Source of the DNA: Dongia deserti
GTDB taxonomy: Bacteria > Pseudomonadota > Alphaproteobacteria > Dongiales > Dongiaceae
Length of the DNA stretch: 64,000 nt
Assembly: GCF_003574735.1 (NCBI RefSeq)
Contig: NZ_QORW01000003.1
Location: 248,001-312,000, forward strand
Direction of reading: 5' to 3'
Position 1 is the stretch's first letter; every line of letters starts with the position of its first letter. A model generated the notes under the pieces. It had not been told where the DNA came from and searched no databases. It saw nothing but the letters and a program-made list of their open reading frames with translations. The position numbers and the translations under genes are program-made. Below are positions 33,226 through 42,440 of the stretch, in pieces.

Positions 33226-34080
33226 TCAGGCCGTCCGATTCCAGGCCGCGCGCAGCTCGTTAGCGGTTGCGGCGAGCAGGCCGCATGTGCCGATGGCCGC
33301 CTGCGCGCCGGCAACGAGGGCGGCATTGTCGGGAGCGATCGAACCGTCCGGCAGCAAAAGATTGTTTTCGAAGCCCACCCTGACATGGCCGCCGAGTAAG
33401 GCGCCGGCGGTGACGCACGCGTTCTCGCGAACGCCGAACGCACACACGCTCCAGTGGGCGAAACGCGGGATCTCGGCCGCAAGGAAAGGCAACAGGTCGG
33501 CAGGAGTCGATCGCTGCCGAGCCGTGTAGCGGCCCAGGACATAGAGCACCGGCACGTCCTCGAACGGCACCAGACCGCGCGCCTTGAGTGCAGCGAGCTT
33601 CACCGCTTCTTCCGGCGAATAAAGGATGATCTGAGGAATCACCCTCTCGGTCCTCAGCCAGGCGAGAAAGCCGGCAAAGGAGGACTCGTGGCTCGCATCC
33701 GGCACGAGCTCCCTCAGTGCCAGCGAGACCGCTTCGGGGCGCACGTCACGAACGACCGCCATCTGCTCGTCCGATCTGTAGATGCCCAGGGCCTCGCTCG
33801 TGATCTGAACGACCATCCGCTCCCCGACTGCGGCGCGAATTGCCGCGATTGCGGTCCGGTAGGCATCCGCGTTCAGGAGGTGGCCGCCGCTTCGATCGCG
33901 AACATGGACGTGGATCATGCAGGCGCCGGCATCGAGACACGCGCTCGCTGTCGCCGCGATTTCCTCCTGGGTCAGCGGCAGGGCCGGATGATCGGCCTTG
34001 GTGCGCCTGCCGCCATTCGGAGCGACGGCAATCGCGACCGGCAAGGTGCCATTCGGATCGATCGGATCATGGGTGGCCAT
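33226..34080 (-). CDS. Beta-keto acid cleavage enzyme (BKACE, DUF849 family), copy 1
   Basis: 284 residues. The metal-binding motif is MIHVHVRD (His57, His59), following AVAPNGGRRTKADHPALPLTQEE. Other family features are the QITSEALG strand, FAHWSVCAFG, and GGHVRVGFENNLLLPDG near the C terminus with the conserved R-x-G-x-E. BKACE enzymes react a beta-keto acid with acetyl-CoA to give acetoacetate and a new acyl-CoA; 3-keto-5-aminohexanoate is the founding substrate. It is divergent from a class III aminotransferase with likely shared RpiR sites between them, so an aminotransferase product may be its substrate. Confidence 0.9.
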   Translation of the reverse strand: MATHDPIDPNGTLPVAIAVAPNGGRRTKADHPALPLTQEEIAATASACLDAGACMIHVHVRDRSGGHLLNADAYRTAIAAIRAAVGERMVVQITSEALGIYRSDEQMAVVRDVRPEAVSLALRELVPDASHESSFAGFLAWLRTERVIPQIILYSPEEAVKLAALKARGLVPFEDVPVLYVLGRYTARQRSTPADLLPFLAAEIPRFAHWSVCAFGVRENACVTAGALLGGHVRVGFENNLLLPDGSIAPDNAALVAGAQAAIGTCGLLAATANELRAAWNRTA

Positions 34081-34083
34081 CAG

Positions 34084-34129
34084 TCAACTCAATTGTTTCA
34101 ATTTCTAACGCAGTGTAACACATGTTGCA
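34084..34129. promoter_or_regulatory. Candidate RpiR operator pair between BKACE and aminotransferase genes
   Basis: Two elements lie in the 106-base divergent gap: the minus-strand 11-mer TGAAACAATTG (34090-34100) and the imperfect palindrome TGTAACACATGTTGCA (34114-34129). The 11-mer recurs exactly at 36410-36420, and TGTAACA-C/A-AT recurs at 36380-36389 upstream of the rpiR-type gene. Sharing between two promoters of one module supports binding by that regulator; this is inference. Confidence 0.5.
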
Positions 34130-34186
34130 TAGCCAGGGTGAAGCGCCTATCGTGCATCTTGAGCACAGTTGCTGCCGGAGTGTCAC

Positions 34187-35509
34187 ATGACCCGCATCCT
34201 GCACCGCCAGATCGGCATGAATCTGCCGACAGCAGTCGGCGGCAGAGGCATTTACCTGTTCGATCAGGATGGACGATCCTATATCGACGCCTCCGGTGGC
34301 GCGGCAGTGTCCTGCCTTGGCCATGGCCACCCGGATGTCACTGCTGCAATCCATGCTCAGGCCGATCGGCTGGCCTATGCCCATACGAGCTTCTTCACCA
34401 ATGATCCGGCGGAAGCGCTCGCCGAGCGGCTAATCGCCGGCGCGCCGCAAGGGATCAGCCATGTCTATTTCGTTTCCGGCGGATCGGAAGCGGTGGAAGC
34501 AGCGCTCAAGATGGCGCGGCAGTATTTTGTGGAACTGGGGCAGCCGCAAAGGCGCAACATCATCGCCCGCCGGCAGAGCTATCACGGCAACACGCTTGGC
34601 GCGCTCGCGACCGGCGGCAACGAGATGCGGCGCGCTCAGTTCCGGCCGCTGCTGATCGAGACGCACCATATCGCGCCCTGTTTTGCCTACCGATACCAGG
34701 AGCCTGGGGAAACCGACAAAGGCTACGCCGCGCGCGCCGCGCAGGCACTGGAGGACAAGATCCTGGAGCTCGGTGCTGAAACGGTGCTGGCCTTCGTGGC
34801 CGAGCCGGTCGTGGGCGCGACGGCCGGTGCGGTGCCGCCGGTCGCGGACTATTTCAAGCACATCCGCGCGATCTGCGATCGCTACGGCATTCTTCTGATC
34901 CTGGATGAGGTGATGTGCGGGATGGGGCGCACTGGCACGCTTCATGCTTCCGAGCAGGATGGCATCGCCCCTGACCTGATGACCATCGCAAAAGGGCTCG
35001 GCGGCGGCTATCAGCCGATTGGCGCGGTCCTGCTCAGCGAACGCATCTTCAAGGCCTTTGCCGATGGGTCCGGCGCGTTCCAGCACGGTCACACCTATAT
35101 TTGCCATCCGATGGCATGTGCAGCTGCGCTGGCTGTGCAGGAAGCGATCGTGCGGGATGATCTGTTGGCCAACGTCAGGACGATGGGCGCCCATCTCACG
35201 CGGCGTTTGCGCGAGCGCTTCGGCAATCATGCTCACGTCGGCGACGTTCGCGGCCGGGGACTGCTGATGGGAGTGGAACTGGTCGAGGACCGCTCGATGA
35301 AAACGCCCTTTGACCCGAAACGCAAAGTGAACGCCCGGGTCAAGCAGGAGGCGATGGCGCGCGGACTGGTGATCTATCCCGGTGGCGGCACGATCGATGG
35401 CGTGCGCGGCGACCACGTGCTGCTTGCGCCGCCTTTCATCATTGATCAGACCGCGATCGACCTGGTGGTGGAACGTCTCGGCGATGCGATCGATGCCGCG
35501 ACTGCGTGA
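34187..35509 (+). CDS. Class III PLP-dependent aminotransferase
   Basis: 440 residues from the ATG at 34187, chosen for the CCGGAG six bases upstream. The PLP lysine is Lys269 (MTIAKGLGGG), and Asp240 (LILDEVMCG) is the pyridine-nitrogen partner. SGGSEAVEAALKMARQY and RRQSYHGNTLGAL are the phosphate-binding parts. A substrate of omega-amino or beta-amino acid type would give the keto acid used by the divergent BKACE; that link is inference. Its stop lies three bases from that of the convergent RpiR gene. Confidence 0.92.
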   Translation: MTRILHRQIGMNLPTAVGGRGIYLFDQDGRSYIDASGGAAVSCLGHGHPDVTAAIHAQADRLAYAHTSFFTNDPAEALAERLIAGAPQGISHVYFVSGGSEAVEAALKMARQYFVELGQPQRRNIIARRQSYHGNTLGALATGGNEMRRAQFRPLLIETHHIAPCFAYRYQEPGETDKGYAARAAQALEDKILELGAETVLAFVAEPVVGATAGAVPPVADYFKHIRAICDRYGILLILDEVMCGMGRTGTLHASEQDGIAPDLMTIAKGLGGGYQPIGAVLLSERIFKAFADGSGAFQHGHTYICHPMACAAALAVQEAIVRDDLLANVRTMGAHLTRRLRERFGNHAHVGDVRGRGLLMGVELVEDRSMKTPFDPKRKVNARVKQEAMARGLVIYPGGGTIDGVRGDHVLLAPPFIIDQTAIDLVVERLGDAIDAATA

Positions 35510-35512
35510 CGG

Positions 35513-36364
35513 TCAGTCAGGCAGATAGGCACCCAGCGCGCGGAGCACCGCTTCAGCCTCTCTCACGCGCACCGCGGCAGCAGGTCCTCGGCGCGCGAGC
35601 ATGGTGGCGGCCAGGGCCTCGACGATTGCGACGGCCGCCGCGATCGACGGAAAGAATGACGGGCTCTCCGTCGAGAAGCGCAGGGTGACGTCGGCATGTC
35701 GGGCAATCGGTGCGGCCATGCTGTCGGCAAGGGCGACAACGGGCGCGCGATGCCGACGGGCAGTCTCCACCACCGGCCCAAGCTCCCGCGAATAAGGCGT
35801 AAACCCGATCACCACCACGGCATCTTTCTTGCCGATGGTGGCAAGCTCCGCCTCCAGCGCACCGCCATCCCCGCCCAGCAGCGCGACATCCCGGCAGAAC
35901 ATGCGGCACAGGTAGACCAGCGTATGCGCGGGCGCGCGGCAGCTTCGGAAACCGGCAACCCGTATCCGTTCCGCCCGTTCCAAGATGGAACAGGCCTTGC
36001 CAACCTCCCTGCTTCCATTGCCGGCTGCCGCCAGATTGGCCGCGGCCGCTTTCAGCGAATCCACGAAGACCGCCTGCGAGCCCCGCTGGACCAGGGCGTC
36101 GGCCCTGATGGCAAAGGGCATGCTGCCGGAGCGGAGCCGACTCTCGAATGGTCGCCGCAGTGCTGCCCAGTCCTCAAACCCCAGGCGCCGTGCCAGCCTC
36201 ACGAAGGTTGTCGGCGTCGCACCCGAACGGGAGGCGAGGACGCGCATCGAAACCAGCGCCACGTCGTCCGGATGATCGACCAGAAACCGCGCGGCCTTGC
36301 GCAGCTCTGCGCTCAGTTCCGGGAGCTGCGCAAGGATACGTGACTGGACCGTCTCATAGTTCAT
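35513..36364 (-). CDS. MurR/RpiR-family transcriptional regulator
   Basis: 283 residues from the ATG at 36362-36364 (MNYETVQSRI). Helix-turn-helix about 15-75 (LRKAARFLVDHP, SRSGATPTTFVRLARRLGFEDW); SIS domain about 115-255 (RIRVAGFRSCRAPAHTLVYL, AVVVIGFTPYSRE, VVALADSMAAPIARHADV). It is convergent with the aminotransferase and divergent from the TRAP binding-protein gene. Matching candidate operators lie upstream of it and between the BKACE and aminotransferase genes, which suggests control of the whole module and of itself. Confidence 0.92.
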   Translation of the reverse strand: MNYETVQSRILAQLPELSAELRKAARFLVDHPDDVALVSMRVLASRSGATPTTFVRLARRLGFEDWAALRRPFESRLRSGSMPFAIRADALVQRGSQAVFVDSLKAAAANLAAAGNGSREVGKACSILERAERIRVAGFRSCRAPAHTLVYLCRMFCRDVALLGGDGGALEAELATIGKKDAVVVIGFTPYSRELGPVVETARRHRAPVVALADSMAAPIARHADVTLRFSTESPSFFPSIAAAVAIVEALAATMLARRGPAAAVRVREAEAVLRALGAYLPD

Positions 36365-36379
36365 GGGTCTCGTCCGCCA

Positions 36380-36425
36380 TGTAACAAATATTCCTCTACG
36401 TTGACTTTCTGAAACAATTGTATCA
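36380..36425. promoter_or_regulatory. Candidate RpiR operators between the regulator and TRAP genes
   Basis: TGTAACAAAT (36380-36389) and the near-perfect 16-bp palindrome TGAAACAATTGTATCA (36410-36425; 7 of 8 half-site pairs match). Both resemble elements at 34084-34129. They lie 16-61 bases before the regulator start and about 75-120 before the TAXI gene start. Confidence 0.55.
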
Positions 36426-36498
36426 TAGGTTGGAGAACCGTTGACACAAAGATCAAGGGCCGGCCCAATGGCCCGCGAGAGCACCAAGGGAGGATAAG

Positions 36499-37482
36499 AT
36501 GAAGCACAACCGAATGATCGGTCGTGGCGCGCAGATTGCTGCCTTGTCGGCCGCGCTTCTGCTTACAGATGGCGCAGTCGCGCAGGAGCAGCAGTTCGTG
36601 ACGATCGGCACCGGTGGCGTTACCGGCGTCTATTACGCCGCAGGGGGCGCCATCTGCCGGCTGCTCAACAAGGATCGCAAGACGCATGGCATCCGCTGCT
36701 CGGTCGAATCGACCGGCGGATCGTCGTTCAACGTCAACACCATCAAGGCCGGCGAGCTCGACTTCGGCATGGCCCAGTCGGACGTGCAGTACAACGCCTA
36801 CAACGGCGAGGAGAGCTTCAAGGAGGGCGGTGCCCACACCGATCTGCGTGCGGTGTTCTCCGTTCATCCGGAGCCGTTCACGGTCCTCGCGCACCCCGAT
36901 TCTGGCGTAACCAAGTTCGAGGACTTCAAGGGCAAGCGCTTCAATGTCGGCAATCCCGGATCGGGCACACGCGCCTCGATGGAACGCTTGCTTGCGGCCA
37001 TGGGCTGGTCGCTCAAGGACTTCTCGCTCGCCTCGGAACTGAAGGCGGATGAACATGGGCCGGCTCTGTGCGACCGCAAGATCGACGGCTTCTTCTATGG
37101 TGTCGGCCACCCCTCGGCCAACATCCAGGACCCGACCACGACCTGCGCTGCGAAGCTCATTCCGCTGACCGGCCCGGCCATCGACAAGCTGGTGGACGAA
37201 AACCCGTACTACGCCAAGGCGACCATCCCGGGCGGTCTCTACAAGAACAACCCCGACGATACCCAGACCTTCGGCGTGCTTGCGACCCTGGTCACCTCAG
37301 CGAATACGTCCGAAGAATCCGTCTATCAGCTCGTCAAAGCGGTGTTCGAGAATTTCGACGAGTTCAAGGCGCTGCATCCGGCCTTTGCCAATCTCGATCC
37401 CGCCAAGATGATCAAGGATGGCCTCTCTGCGCCGCTGCATCCCGGCGCAGAGAAATATTACAAGGAGAAGGGCTGGCTGTAA
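36499..37482 (+). CDS. TRAP transporter solute-binding protein, TAXI family
   Basis: 327 residues with GGGAGG upstream. The signal peptide is about 1-28 (ending GAVAQ). TAXI features are [49 protein letters not shown] compressed across about 72-99, [14 protein letters not shown] and the C-terminal [17 protein letters not shown] proteins pair with fused DctQM permeases, which is what follows at 37552. The ligand is unknown; a beta-keto/amino acid or precursor fits the BKACE-aminotransferase context. Confidence 0.94.
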   Translation: MKHNRMIGRGAQIAALSAALLLTDGAVAQEQQFVTIGTGGVTGVYYAAGGAICRLLNKDRKTHGIRCSVESTGGSSFNVNTIKAGELDFGMAQSDVQYNAYNGEESFKEGGAHTDLRAVFSVHPEPFTVLAHPDSGVTKFEDFKGKRFNVGNPGSGTRASMERLLAAMGWSLKDFSLASELKADEHGPALCDRKIDGFFYGVGHPSANIQDPTTTCAAKLIPLTGPAIDKLVDENPYYAKATIPGGLYKNNPDDTQTFGVLATLVTSANTSEESVYQLVKAVFENFDEFKALHPAFANLDPAKMIKDGLSAPLHPGAEKYYKEKGWL

Positions 37483-37497
37483 GCTGCGCGATCCGAC

Positions 37498-37532
37498 CGG
37501 GACCGGCGGGCTGGAGCGGCCCGCCGGTCCCG
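37498..37532 (+). terminator. Strong hairpin between TAXI binding-protein and permease genes
   Basis: A perfect 14-bp GC-rich stem (37498-37511 with 37519-37532) with a 7-base loop, 15 bases after the stop. There is no U tract, so it probably stabilises the upstream mRNA and lowers read-through into the permease gene, similar to the hairpin at 16032 in the other importer operon. Confidence 0.5.
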
Positions 37533-37551
37533 TCCGGCTTTGGGAGGCCTC

Positions 37552-40146
37552 ATGAGCGGATCCAGGCAGCAGCCGGCCGACGTCGATCTTGAGCAACTGG
37601 TCGCGGATGTCGATGCCGGCGGCCGCGCGCCCAAAGGAGCCGTCGGGACTCTCCTGCTCTGCATCGCGCTTGCCTGGGCGCTGTTCCAGCTCTGGTACGC
37701 ATCGCCCCTGCCCTTCGTCGTCGGGTTCGGGGTCTTCAATGACACGGAAGCGCGGGCCATTCATCTCGGCTTCGCGTTGTTTCTGGCCTTCACTGCCTAC
37801 CCGGCCCTGAAATCCTCGCCGCGCGACAAAGTGCCCGTGCAGGATTGGATCCTGGCGGTGCTGGGTGCCTTCGCGGGCGCCTATCTGTTCCTGTTCTATA
37901 ACGCGCTCGCCGGGCGGCCCGGCCAGCCGACGACGCTCGACCTCCTCGCCGGCGGCGCCGGGATCCTTCTGCTGCTGGAGGCGACGCGCCGCACGCTCGG
38001 CCTGCCGATGGTGGTCGTCGCCAGCGTGTTCATCTTCTTCACCTTCGCCGGGCCCTGGATGCCGGACGTCATCCAGCACAAGGGCGCCTCGGTCACCAAG
38101 TTCCTCAATCACCAATGGCTGACGACGGAGGGCGTGTTCGGCATCGCACTCGGGGTATCGACCAGCTTCGTGTTCCTGTTCGTGCTGTTCGGCACGCTGT
38201 TGGAAAAGGCCGGCGGCGGGAACTGGATGATGCAGATCTCGATCGCGCTGCTTGGCCACCTGCGCGGCGGCCCGGCCAAGGTGGCGGTTGTTTCCTCCGC
38301 TTTGAACGGCGTCGTCTCCGGCTCCTCCGTTTCCAATGTCGTCTCCGGCGGCATCTTCACAATCCCGCTCATGAAGCGGACCGGCCTTTCGGGCGTGAAA
38401 GCGGGCGCGATCGAGGCCTCCGCCTCGATCAACGGCCAGATCATGCCGCCTGTCATGGGCGCGGCCGCCTTCCTGATGGTCGAGTATGTCGGCGTGCCCT
38501 ACGCGGAGATCGTCAAGCACGCCGTGCTGCCCGCCATCTTCTCGTATCTGGCGCTGCTCTACATGGTCCATCTCGAGGCAGTGAAGATCGGCCTCAAGCC
38601 GATTCCTCAGGCCGTGGCGCCAAGGAAAGAGCGGCTCCTGCGAATGGGCCTGGGCCTTTCCGGCACGATCGCGACCATCTGCATCCTCTATTACGGCATT
38701 CTGGCCATCGAAGCCCTGTTCGGCGCCGCGGCACCGTGGTTGCTGAGTGCTGCAGGCATCGCGCTCTATGTGGCGACGATCTGGTATGCCGCGCGGTTTC
38801 CGGATCTCGCCCTCGATGATCCGGACACGCCGATCGAGCATTTGCCGCGCGCCTGGGACGTCACGCGCACGGGTCTCGACTTCCTCATTCCCATCGCCGT
38901 GCTGCTGTGGTGCCTGATGGTGGCACAGTTATCTCCTGGCCTGTCGGCCTTCTGGGCAACGGTATCCATCATCGGCATTCTCGTGACGCGCAAGCCGCTG
39001 ATGGCGCTCTTCCGCAAGCAGTCGCTTGCACCCGCCATCCGGGCGGCGGCCGCCGATCTGGTGGACGGCCTGGCGCTTGGCTCCCGCAACATGACCGGCA
39101 TTGCGGTCGCGACCGCAACTGCCGGCATCGTCGTCGGCACCATCACGCTGACCGGGCTTGGCCTGATGATGACGGAGTTCGTCGAGTTTATCTCGGGCGG
39201 CAATGTCATCCTGATGCTGATCCTGATCGCGGCCATCAGCCTCGTGCTCGGGATGGGCATTCCGACCACCGCCAACTACATTCTGGTCGCGACCCTGATG
39301 GCGCCGGTCGTGGTCGATCTCGGGGCGCAGGCCGGACTGGCGATCCCGCTGATCGCGGTCCATCTTTTCGTGTTCTATTTCGGCATCATGGCCGACATCA
39401 CGCCGCCGGTCGGGCTCGCGGCCTTCGCCGCGGCCGCGATCTCGAAGGAGGATCCGATCGCCACCGCCTTCCAGGGCGGCTTCTACTCGTTGCGCACCGC
39501 GATCTTGCCTTTCGTCTTCATCTTCAATCCGGCGATGCTGCTGATCGACAACGAGGGCTGGATTCATACGGCTTTCGTTGCCACGGCGTCGCTGATCGCC
39601 ATCCTGCTGTTCTCCGCTGCTGCCATGAACTGGTTCGTGACGAAATCGCGCTTGTGGGAAAGCGCGGTTCTGCTGCTGGTCTGCTTCACGCTGTTCCGGC
39701 CGGACTGGTGGCTCAACCAGTTCTCTCCACCGTACGAGGAGGTGCCCGCCTCCGAGTTCCTCGCCGCAGTCGAGCAGGCGCCGCCCAAGGGCAGGATCTC
39801 CTTCGTCGTCGAAGGCATCAACCTGATGGGCGATGATGTCCGCAAGACCGTCAACGTCCGGCTCGACGAGGCCGGCGATCCGATGCAACGGCTGCAGGAA
39901 GCGGGCCTCAGCGTCACGCCGGCGGGCGACACGCTAGTGATCACGAACGTCGCCTTCGGATCCTATGCCAAGCGCATCGGGCTCGAGGTCGGATACGATA
40001 TCGTGGCCGTCGTGAAGAAGGCCGACCAGCCCTCCATCGCCATCCCCATCGGGATCAGTCTCGCCATCGCCGGGGCGATCGCGGCGCTGCAATTTGCTCG
40101 ACGGCGAGCCAGAACGGCGGAGCCCGTGCGCACGCCCAGCCGGTGA
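37552..40146 (+). CDS. TRAP transporter fused permease (4TM+12TM) with C-terminal DUF3394-like domain
   Basis: 864 residues from the ATG at 37552 (GGGAGG upstream). The first half has small-subunit (DctQ-like) helices, and the DctM-like large subunit follows from about 110. TRAP motifs include SGSSVSNVVSGGIFTIPLMKR, EASASINGQIMPPVMGAAAF and LGMGIPTTANYILVATLMAPV, plus FYFGIMADITPPVGLAAFAA. The last 150 residues hold a soluble region (about 725-835, starting EEVPASEFLAAVEQ) of DUF3394 type, often found at the end of TAXI-linked permeases, then one final helix. Import is driven by an ion gradient. Confidence 0.93.
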   Translation: MSGSRQQPADVDLEQLVADVDAGGRAPKGAVGTLLLCIALAWALFQLWYASPLPFVVGFGVFNDTEARAIHLGFALFLAFTAYPALKSSPRDKVPVQDWILAVLGAFAGAYLFLFYNALAGRPGQPTTLDLLAGGAGILLLLEATRRTLGLPMVVVASVFIFFTFAGPWMPDVIQHKGASVTKFLNHQWLTTEGVFGIALGVSTSFVFLFVLFGTLLEKAGGGNWMMQISIALLGHLRGGPAKVAVVSSALNGVVSGSSVSNVVSGGIFTIPLMKRTGLSGVKAGAIEASASINGQIMPPVMGAAAFLMVEYVGVPYAEIVKHAVLPAIFSYLALLYMVHLEAVKIGLKPIPQAVAPRKERLLRMGLGLSGTIATICILYYGILAIEALFGAAAPWLLSAAGIALYVATIWYAARFPDLALDDPDTPIEHLPRAWDVTRTGLDFLIPIAVLLWCLMVAQLSPGLSAFWATVSIIGILVTRKPLMALFRKQSLAPAIRAAAADLVDGLALGSRNMTGIAVATATAGIVVGTITLTGLGLMMTEFVEFISGGNVILMLILIAAISLVLGMGIPTTANYILVATLMAPVVVDLGAQAGLAIPLIAVHLFVFYFGIMADITPPVGLAAFAAAAISKEDPIATAFQGGFYSLRTAILPFVFIFNPAMLLIDNEGWIHTAFVATASLIAILLFSAAAMNWFVTKSRLWESAVLLLVCFTLFRPDWWLNQFSPPYEEVPASEFLAAVEQAPPKGRISFVVEGINLMGDDVRKTVNVRLDEAGDPMQRLQEAGLSVTPAGDTLVITNVAFGSYAKRIGLEVGYDIVAVVKKADQPSIAIPIGISLAIAGAIAALQFARRRARTAEPVRTPSR

Positions 40147-40348
40147 TCCGATCGCGCTTCCCGCCACTCTTGCCGATGCGATGGACACTCAAGCTGTGTC
40201 GCATGCAGTAGCATTGCAACAATGCACCCGCCCTTGGCGAAATCGCAATAAGCTCTGCGTTCGCTGCTGACTTACACTCCGTCCTGCAGATGCTTGACCC
40301 GTCGCCAGGGGATCGCTGGATTTGACCCTCAAAAAGCGGAGACTCTCC

Positions 40349-40774
40349 ATGGGCGCTCCATCTCCCGAACTCTGTAATCTCTGGCTTGCGCGCGCCTTCA
40401 ACGCGCACGACGTCGAAGCCGCAGCGGCGATGTATCATCCGAGGCCTCGATCGTTCAGGTCGACGCGGTTCACGGCGAGACCACAGTTGCGCGCGGCGCG
40501 GACGGCATCCGGAAGACGATGGCTGCCTATATCGGCCTCAGGCCGCACATGGATGTGATCACGCACCATACGACGGTGGCCGGCGACTTCGCCATGACGA
40601 GGTCGCAGTGGCTAATCAAGGGCGTCGACAAGGACGGCAAGCCAACCGAAGTGCATCACCACGGCATGGAGGTTCACCGCCGGCTGTCCGATGGAACCTG
40701 GGTATTCTTCATGGATCATCCATTCGGAGCCGATCCAAGCTGGGCCGTCGGGGGCACCCCCGCACACCGAGTAG
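40349..40774 (+). pseudogene. SnoaL-like (NTF2-fold) protein gene with frameshift
   Basis: From the ATG at 40349 the product reads MGAPSPELCNLWLARAFNAHD up to AAMYHP. At 40440/40441 one base is missing: shifting frame gives EASIVQVDAVHGETTVARGADG and continues smoothly into KTMAAYIGLRPHMDVITHH, then HHGMEVHRRLSDGTWVFFMDHPFG. Together these form a normal SnoaL/DUF4440-type domain of about 140 residues. The second frame has no stop before 41280 and would run antisense through the cupin gene; another slip near the G5/C5 runs at 40750-40761 would reach the TAG at 40772-40774. Either it is a decaying gene or there are sequencing errors in homopolymers. Confidence 0.7.
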
Positions 40775-40791
40775 TGATGGCGGTAACCGGC

Positions 40792-41319
40792 TCAGGCTGC
40801 TTGCCAGAGCGAGGTGAGCGGCCCACCCGTCCCAGCGACGGGGTCGGAGGGCGGAAATGGCAGGCGCGCGATACGCGCAACCATCTCTGGCGTTGGCGCC
40901 TCACGGCAGAGGTCCGGGCTCTGGTCGGGTGGATAAGCCCCGACCACCAGGAAGTCTGCGGTCGCTTCCAGCCGACAATGCGCCGTGCCGACGGGCAGCA
41001 GCGCAACATCACCGGCACTGACCGCAACCTCGCGACCATTTGGACCGCCGAGCATGAGCCGGGCGGCTCCAGCAGCGAAGCCAAGCACCTCGTGTGCGGT
41101 GGTGTGATAGTGATGATACGAATAGACTCCGTTGCGCCATGCGGCGGGCCAGCCGTTGCGATTGAATGTGGCTTCAAACCTGGCCGCGGGATCTTGGTCG
41201 GAGATGTCGAAGACATTTCGATAAAGGAGGACCGGCAAGCGCGTGTTGTTCGGTACCCAGCCGTTTGGTCCCAACCGTAACGCCTCCGGCTTCGGCGCCG
41301 TAGCGATGGCGTCAGTCAT
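40792..41319 (-). CDS. Cupin-domain protein
   Basis: 175 residues. The cupin metal motif is [15 protein letters not shown] (about 67-81), followed by [11 protein letters not shown] and [16 protein letters not shown] (about 101-116) as the second motif with its His. The tail, from [16 protein letters not shown], resembles the 'YP..q..D' ending of small cupins of unknown role. No membrane or signal segment. The neighbouring SnoaL-like gene is convergent. Function unknown. Confidence 0.85.
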   Translation of the reverse strand: MTDAIATAPKPEALRLGPNGWVPNNTRLPVLLYRNVFDISDQDPAARFEATFNRNGWPAAWRNGVYSYHHYHTTAHEVLGFAAGAARLMLGGPNGREVAVSAGDVALLPVGTAHCRLEATADFLVVGAYPPDQSPDLCREAPTPEMVARIARLPFPPSDPVAGTGGPLTSLWQAA

Positions 41320-41529
41320 CGGATTCTCCCTCCAATAGCGGACTGGACAACCTCTTGAACATCATGCGCCTGCTCGGGATGCCATGCGGAACAAGGGTCA
41401 ACATCCTATTCGGGCTGCCGGTTCCCGGCAGCCCCTTCTGTGTTGCAGCAAACGCAGAACAACGCAACTATAGGTGTGGCTTATGGAGCCATCCGGGGGA
41501 TCCCGGCTCACTGGATAGGATGGATCTGC

Positions 41530-42366
41530 ATGTCGCCTCTCGTTTCCTTGCTCGCCGAAGTGCCGTTGTTCCAGCTGCTGGATACCGACGAGCGCGCCGC
41601 CCTGGCGCAAATGATGGAACAAGCCAGTTTTCCCACCGGCTACATGATCTTCCAGGAAGGGGAGCCCGGTGAGCGGATGTATGTCGTCTGCTCCGGCCAG
41701 GTGGAACTGGCGACGACGGACAAGCTGGGCCAGAAGCTTGTGCTGACCACAGCCTCGCGCGGTGACCTGTTCGGCGAATTGTCGTTGCTGGACCACGGCG
41801 CCCGCAACGCCCACGCCACGGTCCTTGAGGATGCCGAGTTGCTCGTCCTCGACCGCGCTGCGCTGATCGATTTCGTCCGCCGCCGCCCTGAAGCGGCACT
41901 CGACATGATGGCAGTCATGGGCGGCCGCATGCGTGCCACCACCAACCGCCTGCGGCAGATGGCGACCCGCAACGCGAACGAGGAGACGGAAACGAAGCTG
42001 ACCATGCTGGAGCGCATCACCGATGCCATCGCCGCCTTCAGCGGCAGCCTCTCGTTCCTCGCCCTTCATGCCGTCTGGTTCTCCATCTGGATCGGCATCA
42101 ATACGATACCGGGCCTGCCCGACTTCGACCCATATCCATTCGGCTTTCTGACGATGTGTGTTTCGCTTGAGGCGATCTTCCTTGCGGTCATCGTGCTGCT
42201 CAGCCAGAACCGGCAGTCGGCCAAGGACCGCATCCGCGCCGACGTCGATTTTGAGGTCAATTTGAAGGCCGAGCTCGAGGTCTCGCACCTGCACGACAAG
42301 GTCGATCACCTGCACACTGTGCTGCTCAGCCGTCTGCACCAGCTGGAAGCAGGTTTGCGCCGCTGA
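41530..42366 (+). CDS. Cyclic-nucleotide-binding domain fused to DUF1003 membrane protein
   Basis: 278 residues from the ATG at 41530. Residues 8-125 form a cNMP-binding (CRP-type) sensor with FQEGEPGERMYVVCSGQVEL and the cassette GDLFGELSLLDHGARNAHATV. Instead of a DNA-binding domain, a DUF1003 region (about 160-275) follows, with two membrane helices (about 174-192 and 205-225) around DFDPYPFGFLTM, then QNRQSAKDRIRADVDFEVNLK compressed over 227-247 and a coiled C terminus. It is therefore a membrane protein gated by or sensing a nucleotide. The cassette has an extra spacing after the Arg, so cAMP binding is not certain. No operon partner. Confidence 0.87.
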   Translation: MSPLVSLLAEVPLFQLLDTDERAALAQMMEQASFPTGYMIFQEGEPGERMYVVCSGQVELATTDKLGQKLVLTTASRGDLFGELSLLDHGARNAHATVLEDAELLVLDRAALIDFVRRRPEAALDMMAVMGGRMRATTNRLRQMATRNANEETETKLTMLERITDAIAAFSGSLSFLALHAVWFSIWIGINTIPGLPDFDPYPFGFLTMCVSLEAIFLAVIVLLSQNRQSAKDRIRADVDFEVNLKAELEVSHLHDKVDHLHTVLLSRLHQLEAGLRR

Positions 42367-42440
42367 GATCCTGATCGAGATTCCTCTCAAGCGCCGTACA
42401 TCGGGGCCGCGCTCGCGCGTGAATCGAGCTATGAAACCGC

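Noticed and set aside
37297-38841. Minus-strand open frame of 514 codons across the TAXI and TRAP genes
   Set aside because: It is antisense to two confidently recognised genes and has the low-complexity Arg/Asp/Glu/His composition typical of shadows.
40211-40225. GCATTG-CAA-CAATGC hairpin after the TRAP permease gene
   Set aside because: The stem is short and is not followed by a T run; it could easily be chance.
40519-41280. Single plus-strand protein of 253 residues
   Set aside because: Only its first 80 or so residues match the SnoaL-like domain; the rest is the antisense of a conserved cupin gene.
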